Positions 7,699 to 16,230 of a DNA stretch of 64,000 nucleotides are shown here, piece after piece. A program made the position numbers and the translations under genes. The stretch is taken from the NCBI RefSeq assembly GCF_000190635.1, contig NC_015172.1:744001-808000 (forward strand). The letters are read 5' to 3'. Below the pieces are notes generated by a model. The model made no database searches, was not told the origin of the DNA, and saw only the letters and a program-made list of their open reading frames with translations. This stretch comes from Syntrophobotulus glycolicus DSM 8271 (GTDB lineage Bacteria; Bacillota; Desulfitobacteriia; Desulfitobacteriales; Syntrophobotulaceae). Every line of letters begins with the position of its first letter. The first letter of the stretch is position 1.

Positions 7699-9030
7699 AT
7701 GCCGGAAGATATTCAAAGCTTGGACGGTACGGTGTTAACTGAACTTGCTCAGACCTTTGAGAATCACAAAACTACGATTAGAACATTTTTTCCTGTGCGT
7801 GAAGTACCGGAGTCGAAGGTAACGGTTGAACGCGTTTACAGCGGTGCAGGGATGGCTCCGCCCGTGGAAAAAGGACAGCCTGATCCTCTGGGCGATGGAG
7901 ATAGACAGGTAGATTCTCAAACATACGAGCCAGTTTACAGCCGGGAATCCTTTCCTGTCCCCACAGAGAAGCTGAACAATCTGCGTATGCCGGGGACTTT
8001 GAACGAAAAATACGGGCGCCAATACATTGCGGATGAAACCAAACGTTATGTATCCCGGAGTGATTTACTCTTTGATTTCTTAGGAACTCAGATGTTTCAA
8101 GGTCAAGTAAATTATACCGACCCGCGCACCAAAAAGACTGTAAACATTTCCGCCGGGATACCCTCTGCCCATGTGATCACGACTGTACCAACTAAGCCAT
8201 GGACGGATCCCGACGCTACCATAATCGATGATATTGACGAGATGAAAAAACTCATTCGCAACAACGGGAAAGTGCCGGCGACTCACATTTTTATGACAAC
8301 CGACATGTGCAGTATAATGGCCAGAAATAAACAGGTTATTTCCCGCGCGGAATCCGCCAGGGACACCGGGTTTGTTGTATTCAAAGATGGTGACTTGATC
8401 AAGATCTGCGGATTGGAAATTATTTTGCAGGATACCGTATATGAAGCTTTAGCGCTGGCAACCGCCCCGAGCGGCACGATTAAAGTTAACACACCGTCTC
8501 CGGCAGCTGGGACTGCTGTTGAACTCACGATCGGCGGCGTCAGCAGTGGAACATATACGGCTGTTGATGGCGATACCGCAACTAAGGTTGCTGCAAATCT
8601 TTGCAACTTTATTAATAGCAACCCGGTCATGCCGGTAACGGCCACCGTGTCTGGTACAACCATTACGGTGAAACCGAAAAATGAACGCCTTAATCAAGAG
8701 ATCGAGTTTTCATCAACCGGCGATATTGTAATCCAGATCACCGGATCTCCATTAGAAGTGACAGGCAGCGGTCTGGTTAAAACGGTTACTAAGATGATTC
8801 CGGATCACAAGGTTGTGATCTGCTGCAAGGAATTTGCGGGAGAAACTGTCGGACGCACAGATTTTGTAATTGGTGAACATCCGGAGGGCAAACCGGGAAT
8901 TTGGTCAAGAGCAGCTAATTCTATACCTCCTGCTGCTCCGGGAGTTATAGTACAAATTGGCCGGGCCGGGGCACCTTACCTCCTGCATCCGGATTGGGTT
9001 GTTGTCAGAACTGTTTATACTCCAGGTTAA
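7699..9030 (+). CDS. Major capsid protein (phage_cap_E type) with inserted domain
   Basis: A 443-residue capsid protein of the E/HK97-like fold (VREVPESKVTVERVYSG near the start, THIFMTTDMCSIMAR mid-protein, PGVIVQIGRAGAPYLLHPDW at the end). Residues about 255-355 form an inserted beta-rich domain (GTIKVNTPSPAAGTAVELTI, then VTATVSGTTITVKPK) similar to Ig-like or sheath-type insertions; it may decorate the capsid surface. AAAGGAGTG precedes the ATG. It is the most heavily expressed head gene in such phages, which fits its having its own upstream region. Confidence 0.8.
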   Translation: MPEDIQSLDGTVLTELAQTFENHKTTIRTFFPVREVPESKVTVERVYSGAGMAPPVEKGQPDPLGDGDRQVDSQTYEPVYSRESFPVPTEKLNNLRMPGTLNEKYGRQYIADETKRYVSRSDLLFDFLGTQMFQGQVNYTDPRTKKTVNISAGIPSAHVITTVPTKPWTDPDATIIDDIDEMKKLIRNNGKVPATHIFMTTDMCSIMARNKQVISRAESARDTGFVVFKDGDLIKICGLEIILQDTVYEALALATAPSGTIKVNTPSPAAGTAVELTIGGVSSGTYTAVDGDTATKVAANLCNFINSNPVMPVTATVSGTTITVKPKNERLNQEIEFSSTGDIVIQITGSPLEVTGSGLVKTVTKMIPDHKVVICCKEFAGETVGRTDFVIGEHPEGKPGIWSRAANSIPPAAPGVIVQIGRAGAPYLLHPDWVVVRTVYTPG

Positions 9031-9087
9031 GAAACGGAAAAGAGGTGAAACCGGCTGGATGGTAACTCCATCTAGCTGGGCTGCAAA

Positions 9088-9516
9088 ATGTATTGTACCC
9101 CTGAAGATATCCGATCAGAAAACGAACTTTTGCGCGATACCGAAACTTTCCCTGATGGAACGATCCTGCCATATATAGAGCGGTCTCAGACTCGAATAGA
9201 AACAAAGCTATCTAAGCGGTACAGAGTTCCCTTAGCGGAACCTGTACCGGAGATTGTCAAAACCATTGCGGTGGAAATGGCCTGTGGGTTTGTCCTGATT
9301 GGGGAAACAGCCAGCCGGAGCATCCAAGAGATCATCAATCTCGGCAACAGCAAAATCAAGCGGGCAGACACTGATCTGGAAGAGCTGATTGAAAAAGGAC
9401 TGATCGATTCCATTCCCGGCATTGTCATGGCGACCGCGCCGGGAAGTGACAACCGGCCCCAGATCGGCAGCACTACTCCGAACAAAAGCCCGATTGAAGG
9501 AGCGCTCGACTGGTGA
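9088..9516 (+). CDS. DUF1320 head-tail protein (Mu gp36-like)
   Basis: A 142-residue protein with the DUF1320 pattern (YCTPEDIRSEN, ILPYIERSQTRIETKLSKRYRVPL, IAVEMACGFVLI). In Mu-like phages it sits directly after the capsid gene and is thought to be a head completion or adaptor protein. No strong ribosome site precedes ATG 9088, and a stop codon 13 bases upstream rules out a longer ATG start. Its end overlaps the next gene by 4 bases. Confidence 0.75.
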   Translation: MYCTPEDIRSENELLRDTETFPDGTILPYIERSQTRIETKLSKRYRVPLAEPVPEIVKTIAVEMACGFVLIGETASRSIQEIINLGNSKIKRADTDLEELIEKGLIDSIPGIVMATAPGSDNRPQIGSTTPNKSPIEGALDW

Positions 9517-10109
9517 AGTATGAAATCAAATCGGATGATATTGAACCCATTCAAAAAAAGATGGAGATTCTCCTTTCCAGGGGGCTGGACTTAAAGCCGA
9601 TGATGAGGACAGCCGGAGAAATTATGCGCGCTTCAGCCGGCAGGAATTTTGAGGCTGAAGGCAGGCCATCCAGATGGAAACCATTATCATCGGCTACGAA
9701 AGAAATATATTCCGGTAAGCTCCTGGATGAATATTCCCAGACAAAAGGCTACCAGAACGCCAAACGGGAAAGCACTCGAAAAAAGCGCAGCCAGGCGCAT
9801 GTGCAGGCAAGACTTGGGGGTCGAAAGCTCCTGCAAGGCGAAGGCGATCTGAAGAAGTCTATCGTGATCGGAGAAATCACTTCCAGCAGCGTCAAGGTTG
9901 GTTCCTCTCTTCCTTATGCCCGGATCCACCAGCTAGGCGGGACAATCAAGCCTAGACGGAAGAAAGTCCTAATGATTCCCCTGGGCGGCGGTAAGTTTAT
10001 GTGGTTGAAAAAAGTTACAATACCTGCCAGACCGTATCTTCTCTTTCAAAGCGAGGACCAGACGGCGATCGTTCGGGCGTTGGATAGCTATTTTTTAAGG
10101 AGTTTGTAG
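9513..10109 (+). CDS. Virion morphogenesis protein (Mu G-like)
   Basis: A 198-residue protein of the phage virion morphogenesis (Mu gpG) family, a tail-completion type protein. Diagnostic segments are GRPSRWKPLS, LLQGEGDLKKSI, and LPYARIHQLGGTIKPR followed by IPARPYL near the end. It starts with GTG overlapping the upstream TGA. It lies before the tail sheath, as expected for a head-tail joining factor. Confidence 0.85.
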   Translation: MKYEIKSDDIEPIQKKMEILLSRGLDLKPMMRTAGEIMRASAGRNFEAEGRPSRWKPLSSATKEIYSGKLLDEYSQTKGYQNAKRESTRKKRSQAHVQARLGGRKLLQGEGDLKKSIVIGEITSSSVKVGSSLPYARIHQLGGTIKPRRKKVLMIPLGGGKFMWLKKVTIPARPYLLFQSEDQTAIVRALDSYFLRSL

Positions 10110-10110
10110 C

Positions 10111-10584
10111 ATGGCGGCAGTAAGCGATATTATTCGCAAAACGGTAGATGTGTTAAAAGCAGAATCCGGGCTGGCCGAAATCAAGGAATGGCAGGAAGTC
10201 AATAACTTAATTACTTTAAAGTCGCCTGGGATCTCAGTCGGATTAGAAAAAGAAACCTTTACGGCATATGACCGCAAAGTTGATAATGCTGAAGCCAATT
10301 TAAAGATCTATGTCTGGGTCAAAGATTCGGATCCCGCTAGAGGTGAGGCGGAAGTCAGAACACTGTCCCACATTGTCAGGCTTGCACTGGCAAAGGATCT
10401 ATATCTCAGCGGGCTTGTTGATTCGGGCTTTGTTTCCGGAATTGAATACCTGACAGCGGATGCCGGAAAAGAAATCCTAATCCACCTGGCGGAGATCGAT
10501 TACCAAGTAAGTTATCTGGCCGAACGGACCGAATATGCCCCAGCCCTGGATATCGGAGAAATCAAGATTGAAAACGATGATTAA
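10111..10584 (+). CDS. DUF1834-like tail protein (Mu gp37 position)
   Basis: A 157-residue protein starting 1 base after the previous stop with AAGGAG well placed. Position just before the sheath and the mixed alpha/beta pattern (AEANLKIYVWVKDSDPARGEAEVRTL shortened) fit the DUF1834/gp37 group of tail terminator-like proteins. I do not see a fully diagnostic motif, so the family call is moderate. Confidence 0.55.
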   Translation: MAAVSDIIRKTVDVLKAESGLAEIKEWQEVNNLITLKSPGISVGLEKETFTAYDRKVDNAEANLKIYVWVKDSDPARGEAEVRTLSHIVRLALAKDLYLSGLVDSGFVSGIEYLTADAGKEILIHLAEIDYQVSYLAERTEYAPALDIGEIKIENDD

Positions 10585-10605
10585 ATTTAGAAAGGAGTGT
10601 TAGAA

Positions 10606-12015
10606 ATGGCGAATGAATATATTGAGCCCAGGATTGCTATTGATGAGTCGGATGTCGGATCCCAAATTCAACCGGAAGTCAGTTTATCCGGAATAGGTAT
10701 CGTCGGAACTTTTGAAAAAGGGCCGGTAAATCAGGCTGTTTTCATACAAAGCGCCAATAAATTGAAGTCTGTATTCGGCTCAGACAAAGCTGGGCTAACC
10801 GGAATTAAAAGCGCACTAGGAGCGTTGAACCAGGGAGCTAGTGATCTGAAGATTGTCCGGATTGGGACGGCTTCCATCAAAGCCGCAGAGCGAATGTTAA
10901 AAGACAGCACTGATACCGACAGTGTTAAAGTTACAGCGGCATCGCCGGGAACTTGGGGCAATGAGATCAAGGTTGCCGTAGCTGAAGGAACTCTAGAGAA
11001 TACCTTCAGAATCATTGTAGTCTACGGGTCAGAATCAGAAACCCTGGATAATCTCACCTTGAACAATTTGGGCAGTGTTGTTTCGCAGTATGTGACTCTG
11101 GACAAAGTTGAAGGTGCTGCCCAGAATCCTAAAAATGTTACCGCTGCTCCGTTGACCGACGGCGATGACGGGGCAACGACCACGGATAGTGATTACGTGG
11201 GAGCTGTGGATGAGAATGGGGCCGCATCCGGATTAAGAGTACTGGAGACTGCACAGGTCGGTCTGGTACTCTGTGCCCAACAATATGGCACTACGGTGCA
11301 GAACGCCATTATTGCGCATTGTGCCAATGCTTCGATCGGACAAGGGTTGAGGGTCGGGATTTTGAATACGAACAAAGGATTGACTCCCGGCACAGTAGCG
11401 GCTCTGACCGCATCCCTGGATTCTGACCGGGCCATTGTTACCTATCCATGGGTTGAACCCAGCGAGGCCGCCGGCGCCTATGTGGCGCCTGACGGTTATT
11501 ATGCCGGACTCCTGGCAGTGCGCAATTCCAATACCAGTCCTTCCAACAAACCGATGCTTGGGATTAAATCCACGGAAAGAGATCTGACGGATGCGGACGT
11601 GAAAGCTTTGACTTTGGCCAGGATCAGCCCGATCACGTTAATGCCGCGCCGCGGCGGGTTTGTGGTCCGCAATGGAGTAACCCTGTCAGCCTCTGACGCC
11701 TGGAGCCAAACTTGTATCCGCCGGGCCGCCGATGAGATTAACATGGAAGCCTATGACGCTATTCAGTGGGCAATCAGTGCCGAAAACACACCGGAGCTGA
11801 GGGCAGCAGTGGCCGCTCAATTGGATGCCATGTTACTTACTAAAAAGCAAAAAGGCCGGATTTACGATTATCAGTCCACGATCTGTGATGATACAAATAA
11901 TACAGCAGAATCAATTGCGGCCCGGATTCTCAATGCAGTTATCCGTCCCCGTTTTACTTATCCGGCGGACTATGTGAATCTCTTTGTTCAAAGACAAACC
12001 GGATCCGGAAGTTAG
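10606..12015 (+). CDS. Contractile tail sheath protein
   Basis: A 469-residue sheath protein, meaning the tail is contractile (myovirus type). N-terminal handshake strand region (YIEPRIAIDESD), a variable middle domain, and the conserved C-terminal core (LARISPITLMPRRGGFVVRNGVTL, then FTYPADYVNLFVQRQ) are present. I use ATG 10606 because AAAGGAG at 10591-10597 is then 8 bases upstream; GTG 10597 lies within that site. Confidence 0.88.
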   Translation: MANEYIEPRIAIDESDVGSQIQPEVSLSGIGIVGTFEKGPVNQAVFIQSANKLKSVFGSDKAGLTGIKSALGALNQGASDLKIVRIGTASIKAAERMLKDSTDTDSVKVTAASPGTWGNEIKVAVAEGTLENTFRIIVVYGSESETLDNLTLNNLGSVVSQYVTLDKVEGAAQNPKNVTAAPLTDGDDGATTTDSDYVGAVDENGAASGLRVLETAQVGLVLCAQQYGTTVQNAIIAHCANASIGQGLRVGILNTNKGLTPGTVAALTASLDSDRAIVTYPWVEPSEAAGAYVAPDGYYAGLLAVRNSNTSPSNKPMLGIKSTERDLTDADVKALTLARISPITLMPRRGGFVVRNGVTLSASDAWSQTCIRRAADEINMEAYDAIQWAISAENTPELRAAVAAQLDAMLLTKKQKGRIYDYQSTICDDTNNTAESIAARILNAVIRPRFTYPADYVNLFVQRQTGSGS

Positions 12016-12027
12016 GAGGTTCATTAG

Positions 12028-12297
12028 ATGACGATTAGGATACTTGATAACTGCCCGGCGTGCGGTGCCTGCCTGATGGTCTGCCCGGTAAAGGCACTCG
12101 CGATATCTGGCAGCAAATTGACTGTAAATGAAAGCTGTATTGAGTGCGGGTTATGTATTCAGCAATGCCCAGTGCAACAGCTGGTACTGCCGAAAGATAC
12201 CCCTTCTCCCTCCCCTGCCGGCAAGGGGAAAGGAAAACGCTCGGAAGATATCCAGGCTAAGGAGGTGAAAAATAATGCCAAAGTTACAGGGGTTTGA
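12028..12297 (+). CDS. 2[4Fe-4S] ferredoxin inside the tail operon
   Basis: An 89-residue bacterial-type ferredoxin. Two complete cluster motifs are visible: CPACGACLMVCP (residues 9-20) and CIECGLCIQQCP (residues 37-48), each with the CxxCxxCxxxCP pattern. A basic proline/glycine/lysine tail follows. It has a good AGGAGGT at 12014-12020, starts 13 bases after the sheath stop, and overlaps the tail tube start by 23 bases, with the tube's own AAGGAGGTG inside it. So it is a genuine operon member. A ferredoxin here is not part of the standard Mu tail set; redox supply or a structural Fe-S role are both possible. Confidence 0.9.
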   Translation: MTIRILDNCPACGACLMVCPVKALAISGSKLTVNESCIECGLCIQQCPVQQLVLPKDTPSPSPAGKGKGKRSEDIQAKEVKNNAKVTGV

Positions 12298-12709
12298 TGT
12301 TTCGGTGACGATTACCGGGGCAAACGGTCCTGATCTCGTTGGTGAATACCAGGAAGTAGAATTTACGATCAAAGAAGATTCAGAGAAATATTTAGCCTTG
12401 GGTGAGCGGATTGCTGAACTTCTGGATGGAGAGATCTCCATTGAGGGGAAACTTAAGCGCGGCCATACTCAGTTGGATATTATCAACCGTATTTGGGGCA
12501 CAAAAACTCTGAAACGAGGAGAAAAGATACCTTCTTCACCACGTTTCACAATTTCGTTCAATATAAATGCAAAGGATAAAGGCTTTTCTGGAAGGTACCG
12601 CCTGCTATCAAGCAAAATTGATGAGCTTGCAATTAAAGCCCAGGCCGGCAAGGATGTAGTCTCGGAGGATTTAAGCTTTAAGTCCGAGGGAATTGAACCT
12701 GTTAAATAA
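12275..12709 (+). CDS. Tail tube protein
   Basis: A 144-residue protein of the contractile-tail tube family (DUF2001/PF09393-like): beta-rich with GFDVSVTITGANGPDLVGEYQEVEF near the start (shortened here) and a conserved RGHTQLDIINRIW segment. It lies after the sheath as in most myophages, apart from the ferredoxin wedged between them. AAGGAGGTG lies 8 bases before the ATG. Confidence 0.82.
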   Translation: MPKLQGFDVSVTITGANGPDLVGEYQEVEFTIKEDSEKYLALGERIAELLDGEISIEGKLKRGHTQLDIINRIWGTKTLKRGEKIPSSPRFTISFNINAKDKGFSGRYRLLSSKIDELAIKAQAGKDVVSEDLSFKSEGIEPVK

Positions 12710-12729
12710 CTTGGAGGAGGTAAAACCGA

Positions 12730-13214
12730 ATGGAAAACCGGATATTTGGCCCGCTTACCCTACCCAGCGGGAAAGAAATCAAATTTAGGGAGCCGCTGGG
12801 AATCGACAGAAGCAGCGTGATGCAGTTTGTAAATATCTCTGAAGACAACATAATCAATAATGCCTTGCTCATTGACGAATACGTATCCGCGAAGTGTATC
12901 ACTGAGATCGATGGAGCGCCTACTACGGGCGAATATAAGACTCTTTTTGACAACTGGAAATCCAGCGATATTTTATTTTACAAACGGGTTTACGAAAAGT
13001 GCGTGGGGATAGGTACTGATCTACAAGAGGAGGCAGACAAGGCCGCAGATTTTTTGCTCAAAAATTAGACCTTTACCGCTGGAGCCAGCTCGCGAAAGCA
13101 TTCAATGTTTCCCTGACTGAGTGGTTAAATATGACACAGCAAATGAAAAGTGCAGTTTGGCGATCGCTGGAATGGTATAGTGAGCAAATAAAAATAGCTT
13201 CTGAAAATAATTAA
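12730..13214 (+). CDS. Tail assembly chaperone with probable -1 frameshift extension
   Basis: Frame zero gives a 112-residue protein (12730-13068). A T TTT TTG slippery heptamer at 13050-13056 lies 9 bases before its stop, and slipping back one base opens a frame running to TAA at 13212-13214. The extension reads as real protein (YRWSQLAKAFNVSLTEWLNM...RSLEWYSEQIKIASENN, joined) and gives a 161-residue product. Short and long chaperone forms made this way, located just before the tape measure gene, are known from lambda G/GT and many other long-tailed phages. The frameshift itself is inferred. Confidence 0.75.
13050..13056 (+). other. Slippery heptamer TTTTTTG for -1 frameshift
   Basis: The codons GAT TTT TTG place the heptamer in the correct X XXY YYZ phase. 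The downstream -1 frame is open for about 52 codons with phage-like content. A CAAAAAT stretch at 13059-13065 is a weaker alternative slip site. Confidence 0.7.
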
Positions 13215-13261
13215 GCCACCCTGATGGGTGGCAATGAGTAAGGGGCGGTGTCCCCGCCCCT
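13215..13261. terminator. Two tandem GC-rich hairpins
   Basis: GCCACCC/GGGTGGC (13215-13232, 4-base loop) and AGGGGCGG/CCGCCCCT (13241-13261, 5-base loop) lie between the chaperone stop and the inverted membrane gene. Neither has a long T-run on the plus strand. They may attenuate late transcription or end the minus-strand gene. Confidence 0.5.
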
Positions 13262-13262
13262 A

Positions 13263-13490
13263 CTAAATTTCCTCTTTAGCTGCTATTTGTTTTGCTTTAA
13301 TTTTCGCCCAGGTATGACGCATTTCAAAATAAAAAAGTATAAACAAAATAATGAACCATAGCCATAAAGGACCGCCGAAAAAAGCTTGAAATAATGGTGC
13401 CAGCACAATAAAGACAAGACCCATTATTATTAAACCAAAAACCAGATTAGGTATTTTATGAAAAAGAATGTCAAAAATTGAATCAAACAT
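13263..13490 (-). CDS. Small inverted membrane protein within tail operon (moron-like)
   Basis: A 75-residue hydrophobic protein on the opposite strand to all other late phage genes, lying between the tail chaperone and tape measure genes. Two membrane helices are visible (LVFGLIIMGLVFIVLAPLF and LWLWFIILFILFYF) and a basic, charged tail follows. GGAGGTG lies 7 bases before ATG 13490; a GTG further upstream falls inside that site. The position and direction suggest a cargo gene expressed from the prophage, for example for superinfection exclusion, but no family is recognised. Confidence 0.65.
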   Translation of the reverse strand: MFDSIFDILFHKIPNLVFGLIIMGLVFIVLAPLFQAFFGGPLWLWFIILFILFYFEMRHTWAKIKAKQIAAKEEI

Positions 13491-13560
13491 TTTAAACACC
13501 TCCCATAACTTAATGTGAATTATATACCAAATAAAGGGACTTTACAATAGGAGGATCTAA

Positions 13561-15627
13561 ATGGCTAGTACTACTATGCAGGTGGCCTTAATCCTGACGG
13601 CAGTTAATAACTTAGGACCAAATATTAAATCGGCTAAGAATATGATTGTCGGTCTGGGGAAGACGGCGGCTGAAACCCAAAAACGCATCAATGATCTTCA
13701 AAACCTGAAGGCTTCCGGAGTGGCAGATATCCGTTCAGGGGCGGCTATGCTTGTGCCGCTTGAAGAGGCTCTTCGCAAAGCGGCCTTATTTGAAGATGTG
13801 ATGAATGATGTAGGAATCGCCAATTATGATGCTTCTATTCCCTTAAATATGCAAAAAGAACAGTTAGAAGAATTGTCTGACCTGGCGTTAAAATTAGGCG
13901 CTGAAACCAAGTTCAACAATACGGATGCGGCTAACGCCCAAATGGAGTTGCTGAAAAACGGGATGGCCTATCAGGATGTTATGGAAGGCGGAGCCAAGGC
14001 TTCCATGTATCTTGGGCAAACGGCGAAAGCCGCACCTGAAACTGCGGCGGAAGCCGTCAGCCAGTTGACTAACATGTTTCAATTGAACGGCAACCAGCTG
14101 ATGCAGGTGGCTGACGATATCAACCGGGCCGCTAACGCCAGTAGCGCCGGGGTACAGGCTATCATGAATGATATGCAGCAAACCGGAGGGACAGCGAAGC
14201 TGCTGGGGCTGACAGCCAAGGATACTTCCCTCATGCTGGGGACCCTGCACAACATGGGGTTAGGCGATTCATCCGGAAACTATCTAAATGATATGCTGCT
14301 TAACTTGAATAAGGCCACACCAAAGGCCCGCAAAGCACTAGAAGAAATGGGACTGCTCAAAGATGCTACGGTCACATATACGAAATCCGGAACAATGAAA
14401 GTCAGTGGCGGTCAAAACAGCGTTTTTAATTCGCAAGGTCAAATTAAAAACGCTCAGAGTCTCGTCGAAAGTTTACGCGCCTCTATGATTGGCGTCGATC
14501 TCAGCAGTTTGTATGACACCAACGGAAAGATGCTGCCGGATGATGAAATTGCGTCTATGGTGGAGTCGAGTAATAAGTTAAAAGCACTCCAAAACTTTAA
14601 GGATGTTTTCGGGATACAGGGGATGAGAGCAGCGATTGCCCTGGCGCAAACAGGTAAAGGCAGCTATGAAGAAATGGTTGGAAAAGCCGGTAACATGAAA
14701 AGCATCGAAGAGCAAGTTATCTCCCAACAAAGTACGCTGATCGGTAAACTTGAAACGTTGAAAGGATCCGCGGAAACGTTAATGACTTCATCAGGAACTC
14801 CCATGATCGAGGAATTGAAAAGTTATGCTGATACGGCAAATCAGATCGTAGATACTATCCAAGTATGGACAACAGCTCATCCGGAAGCGACAAAGGCGAT
14901 AATGAAAACAGTTATAGCTTTAGGTGGGCTGCGTATTGGACTCGGTATTGGTAAGCTTCTTACGTCACAATTCGGATTTATGGGCATTGGTATAGGTAAT
15001 GCTGCATCGAAGGTAATTGGCTTTGCCTCAACTTACAGCTATTTCCGCCAAGGATCAGGGATTTTTAGATCCCTCTGGAGCGCAATATCTTTCGGTAGTC
15101 CTGTTTTAACAAAAGCGGGATCAATCGTTGGAGGTTTTGGTGGTAAAGTACTGACCGCAGGCAGCCAGGCATTGATAGCCGGGGGCCGTATGGCGTTAGC
15201 CTGGGTAATCGGCTTAGGTCCTGTCGGTTGGATTGTAGGCGGTGTCACATTAGCTATCATTGCTGCAGTAGCCGCCTGGAAAACCAATTTCGGAGGGTTT
15301 CAAGACTGGGTAATTAAATGGGCAACTAAAGTGGTTGAAATCATCAATAAAGTGCGGAATTTTTTTGGGGCGTCTTCCTTGGAATATGACTGGATGGTCC
15401 AATCTAGCGACGGAAAAAATCTGCAGGCATTAAATAGCCCAAAGACAACCCCATTTTTGGGAGACGGAAGCAAAACAACCGACAACCGTCAGTTTAATTT
15501 CCAGATCCAAAGCACGGATCCCAAAGCAGCCGCTGGTGAAGTTAGTTCGATTTTAGGCGGCAAAGGCATGGATAAATACCAAATGTCCAGAGATCCGCGC
15601 TTTTCATCTGATCCGGTATATCCCTGA
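13561..15627 (+). CDS. Tail tape measure protein
   Basis: A 688-residue protein with the TP901-type tape measure core (residues about 65-380: AALFEDVMNDVGI, ETKFNNTDAANAQMELLKNGM, NMFQLNGNQLMQVADDIN) and hydrophobic glycine-rich segments near residues 450-580 that would meet the host membrane. It sets tail length and lies after the chaperone. TAGGAGGAT precedes the ATG. Confidence 0.85.
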   Translation: MASTTMQVALILTAVNNLGPNIKSAKNMIVGLGKTAAETQKRINDLQNLKASGVADIRSGAAMLVPLEEALRKAALFEDVMNDVGIANYDASIPLNMQKEQLEELSDLALKLGAETKFNNTDAANAQMELLKNGMAYQDVMEGGAKASMYLGQTAKAAPETAAEAVSQLTNMFQLNGNQLMQVADDINRAANASSAGVQAIMNDMQQTGGTAKLLGLTAKDTSLMLGTLHNMGLGDSSGNYLNDMLLNLNKATPKARKALEEMGLLKDATVTYTKSGTMKVSGGQNSVFNSQGQIKNAQSLVESLRASMIGVDLSSLYDTNGKMLPDDEIASMVESSNKLKALQNFKDVFGIQGMRAAIALAQTGKGSYEEMVGKAGNMKSIEEQVISQQSTLIGKLETLKGSAETLMTSSGTPMIEELKSYADTANQIVDTIQVWTTAHPEATKAIMKTVIALGGLRIGLGIGKLLTSQFGFMGIGIGNAASKVIGFASTYSYFRQGSGIFRSLWSAISFGSPVLTKAGSIVGGFGGKVLTAGSQALIAGGRMALAWVIGLGPVGWIVGGVTLAIIAAVAAWKTNFGGFQDWVIKWATKVVEIINKVRNFFGASSLEYDWMVQSSDGKNLQALNSPKTTPFLGDGSKTTDNRQFNFQIQSTDPKAAAGEVSSILGGKGMDKYQMSRDPRFSSDPVYP

Positions 15628-15649
15628 TTTTTAGTAAGGAGGGAATGTT

Positions 15650-16219
15650 GTGGACGTATATCTGGATAGTTTTAAGTTTAGTCCTGCTCCGCGCCAGAAG
15701 ATAAGCTATAACAATCCCAGGGTATTAGCGAAGCTGGACATTCCTGGGGCGGCCCCCTCCTATCAGGATATGGGAGAAGACGGGACAGTCGTCAGCTGGT
15801 CTGGAGTATTGACCGGTAATGCTTATGCCAGCGCAGTGCAGCTTGAAAACATGAAAAATACCGGTAAACCGGTACAGCTCAGAGTGACGGACTGCCCGGA
15901 GCTGAGTATCCCGGTACGGATCAGCAAATTCGAATGGGATTTTGTACGTAAAGATTATGTGTCCTACAGCATTGAATTGTTCGGCGAGCCTCCTGAGTCT
16001 CCCCTTGAACCGGTGATTGTATCGAAAAACACATCATCTGTTCAAAGTGTGACGGTAACACCAGTTAAAACATACACCGTGGTCGCAGGGGATACACTTT
16101 GGGCAATATCAAGCCGTTTTTTGAGTAAACCCACCCGCTGGACAGAAATTGCGAAGCTAAACGGAATTGCTGACGAAAGAAAGTTACAAATCGGTACCGT
16201 ATTAAAAATACCCAGTTGA
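15650..16219 (+). CDS. LysM-containing tail/baseplate connector (Mu N / XkdP-like)
   Basis: A 189-residue protein with a beta-rich N-terminal domain and a C-terminal LysM module (residues about 140-189: YTVVAGDTLWAISSRFL...LNGIADERKLQIGTVLKI, joined). In contractile tails of Firmicutes a LysM protein between tape measure and hub joins tube and baseplate. GTG 15650 is the start, after AAGGAGGG. An ATG at 15645 is in another frame. Confidence 0.75.
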   Translation: MDVYLDSFKFSPAPRQKISYNNPRVLAKLDIPGAAPSYQDMGEDGTVVSWSGVLTGNAYASAVQLENMKNTGKPVQLRVTDCPELSIPVRISKFEWDFVRKDYVSYSIELFGEPPESPLEPVIVSKNTSSVQSVTVTPVKTYTVVAGDTLWAISSRFLSKPTRWTEIAKLNGIADERKLQIGTVLKIPS

Positions 16220-16230
16220 GGAGCAAGATC

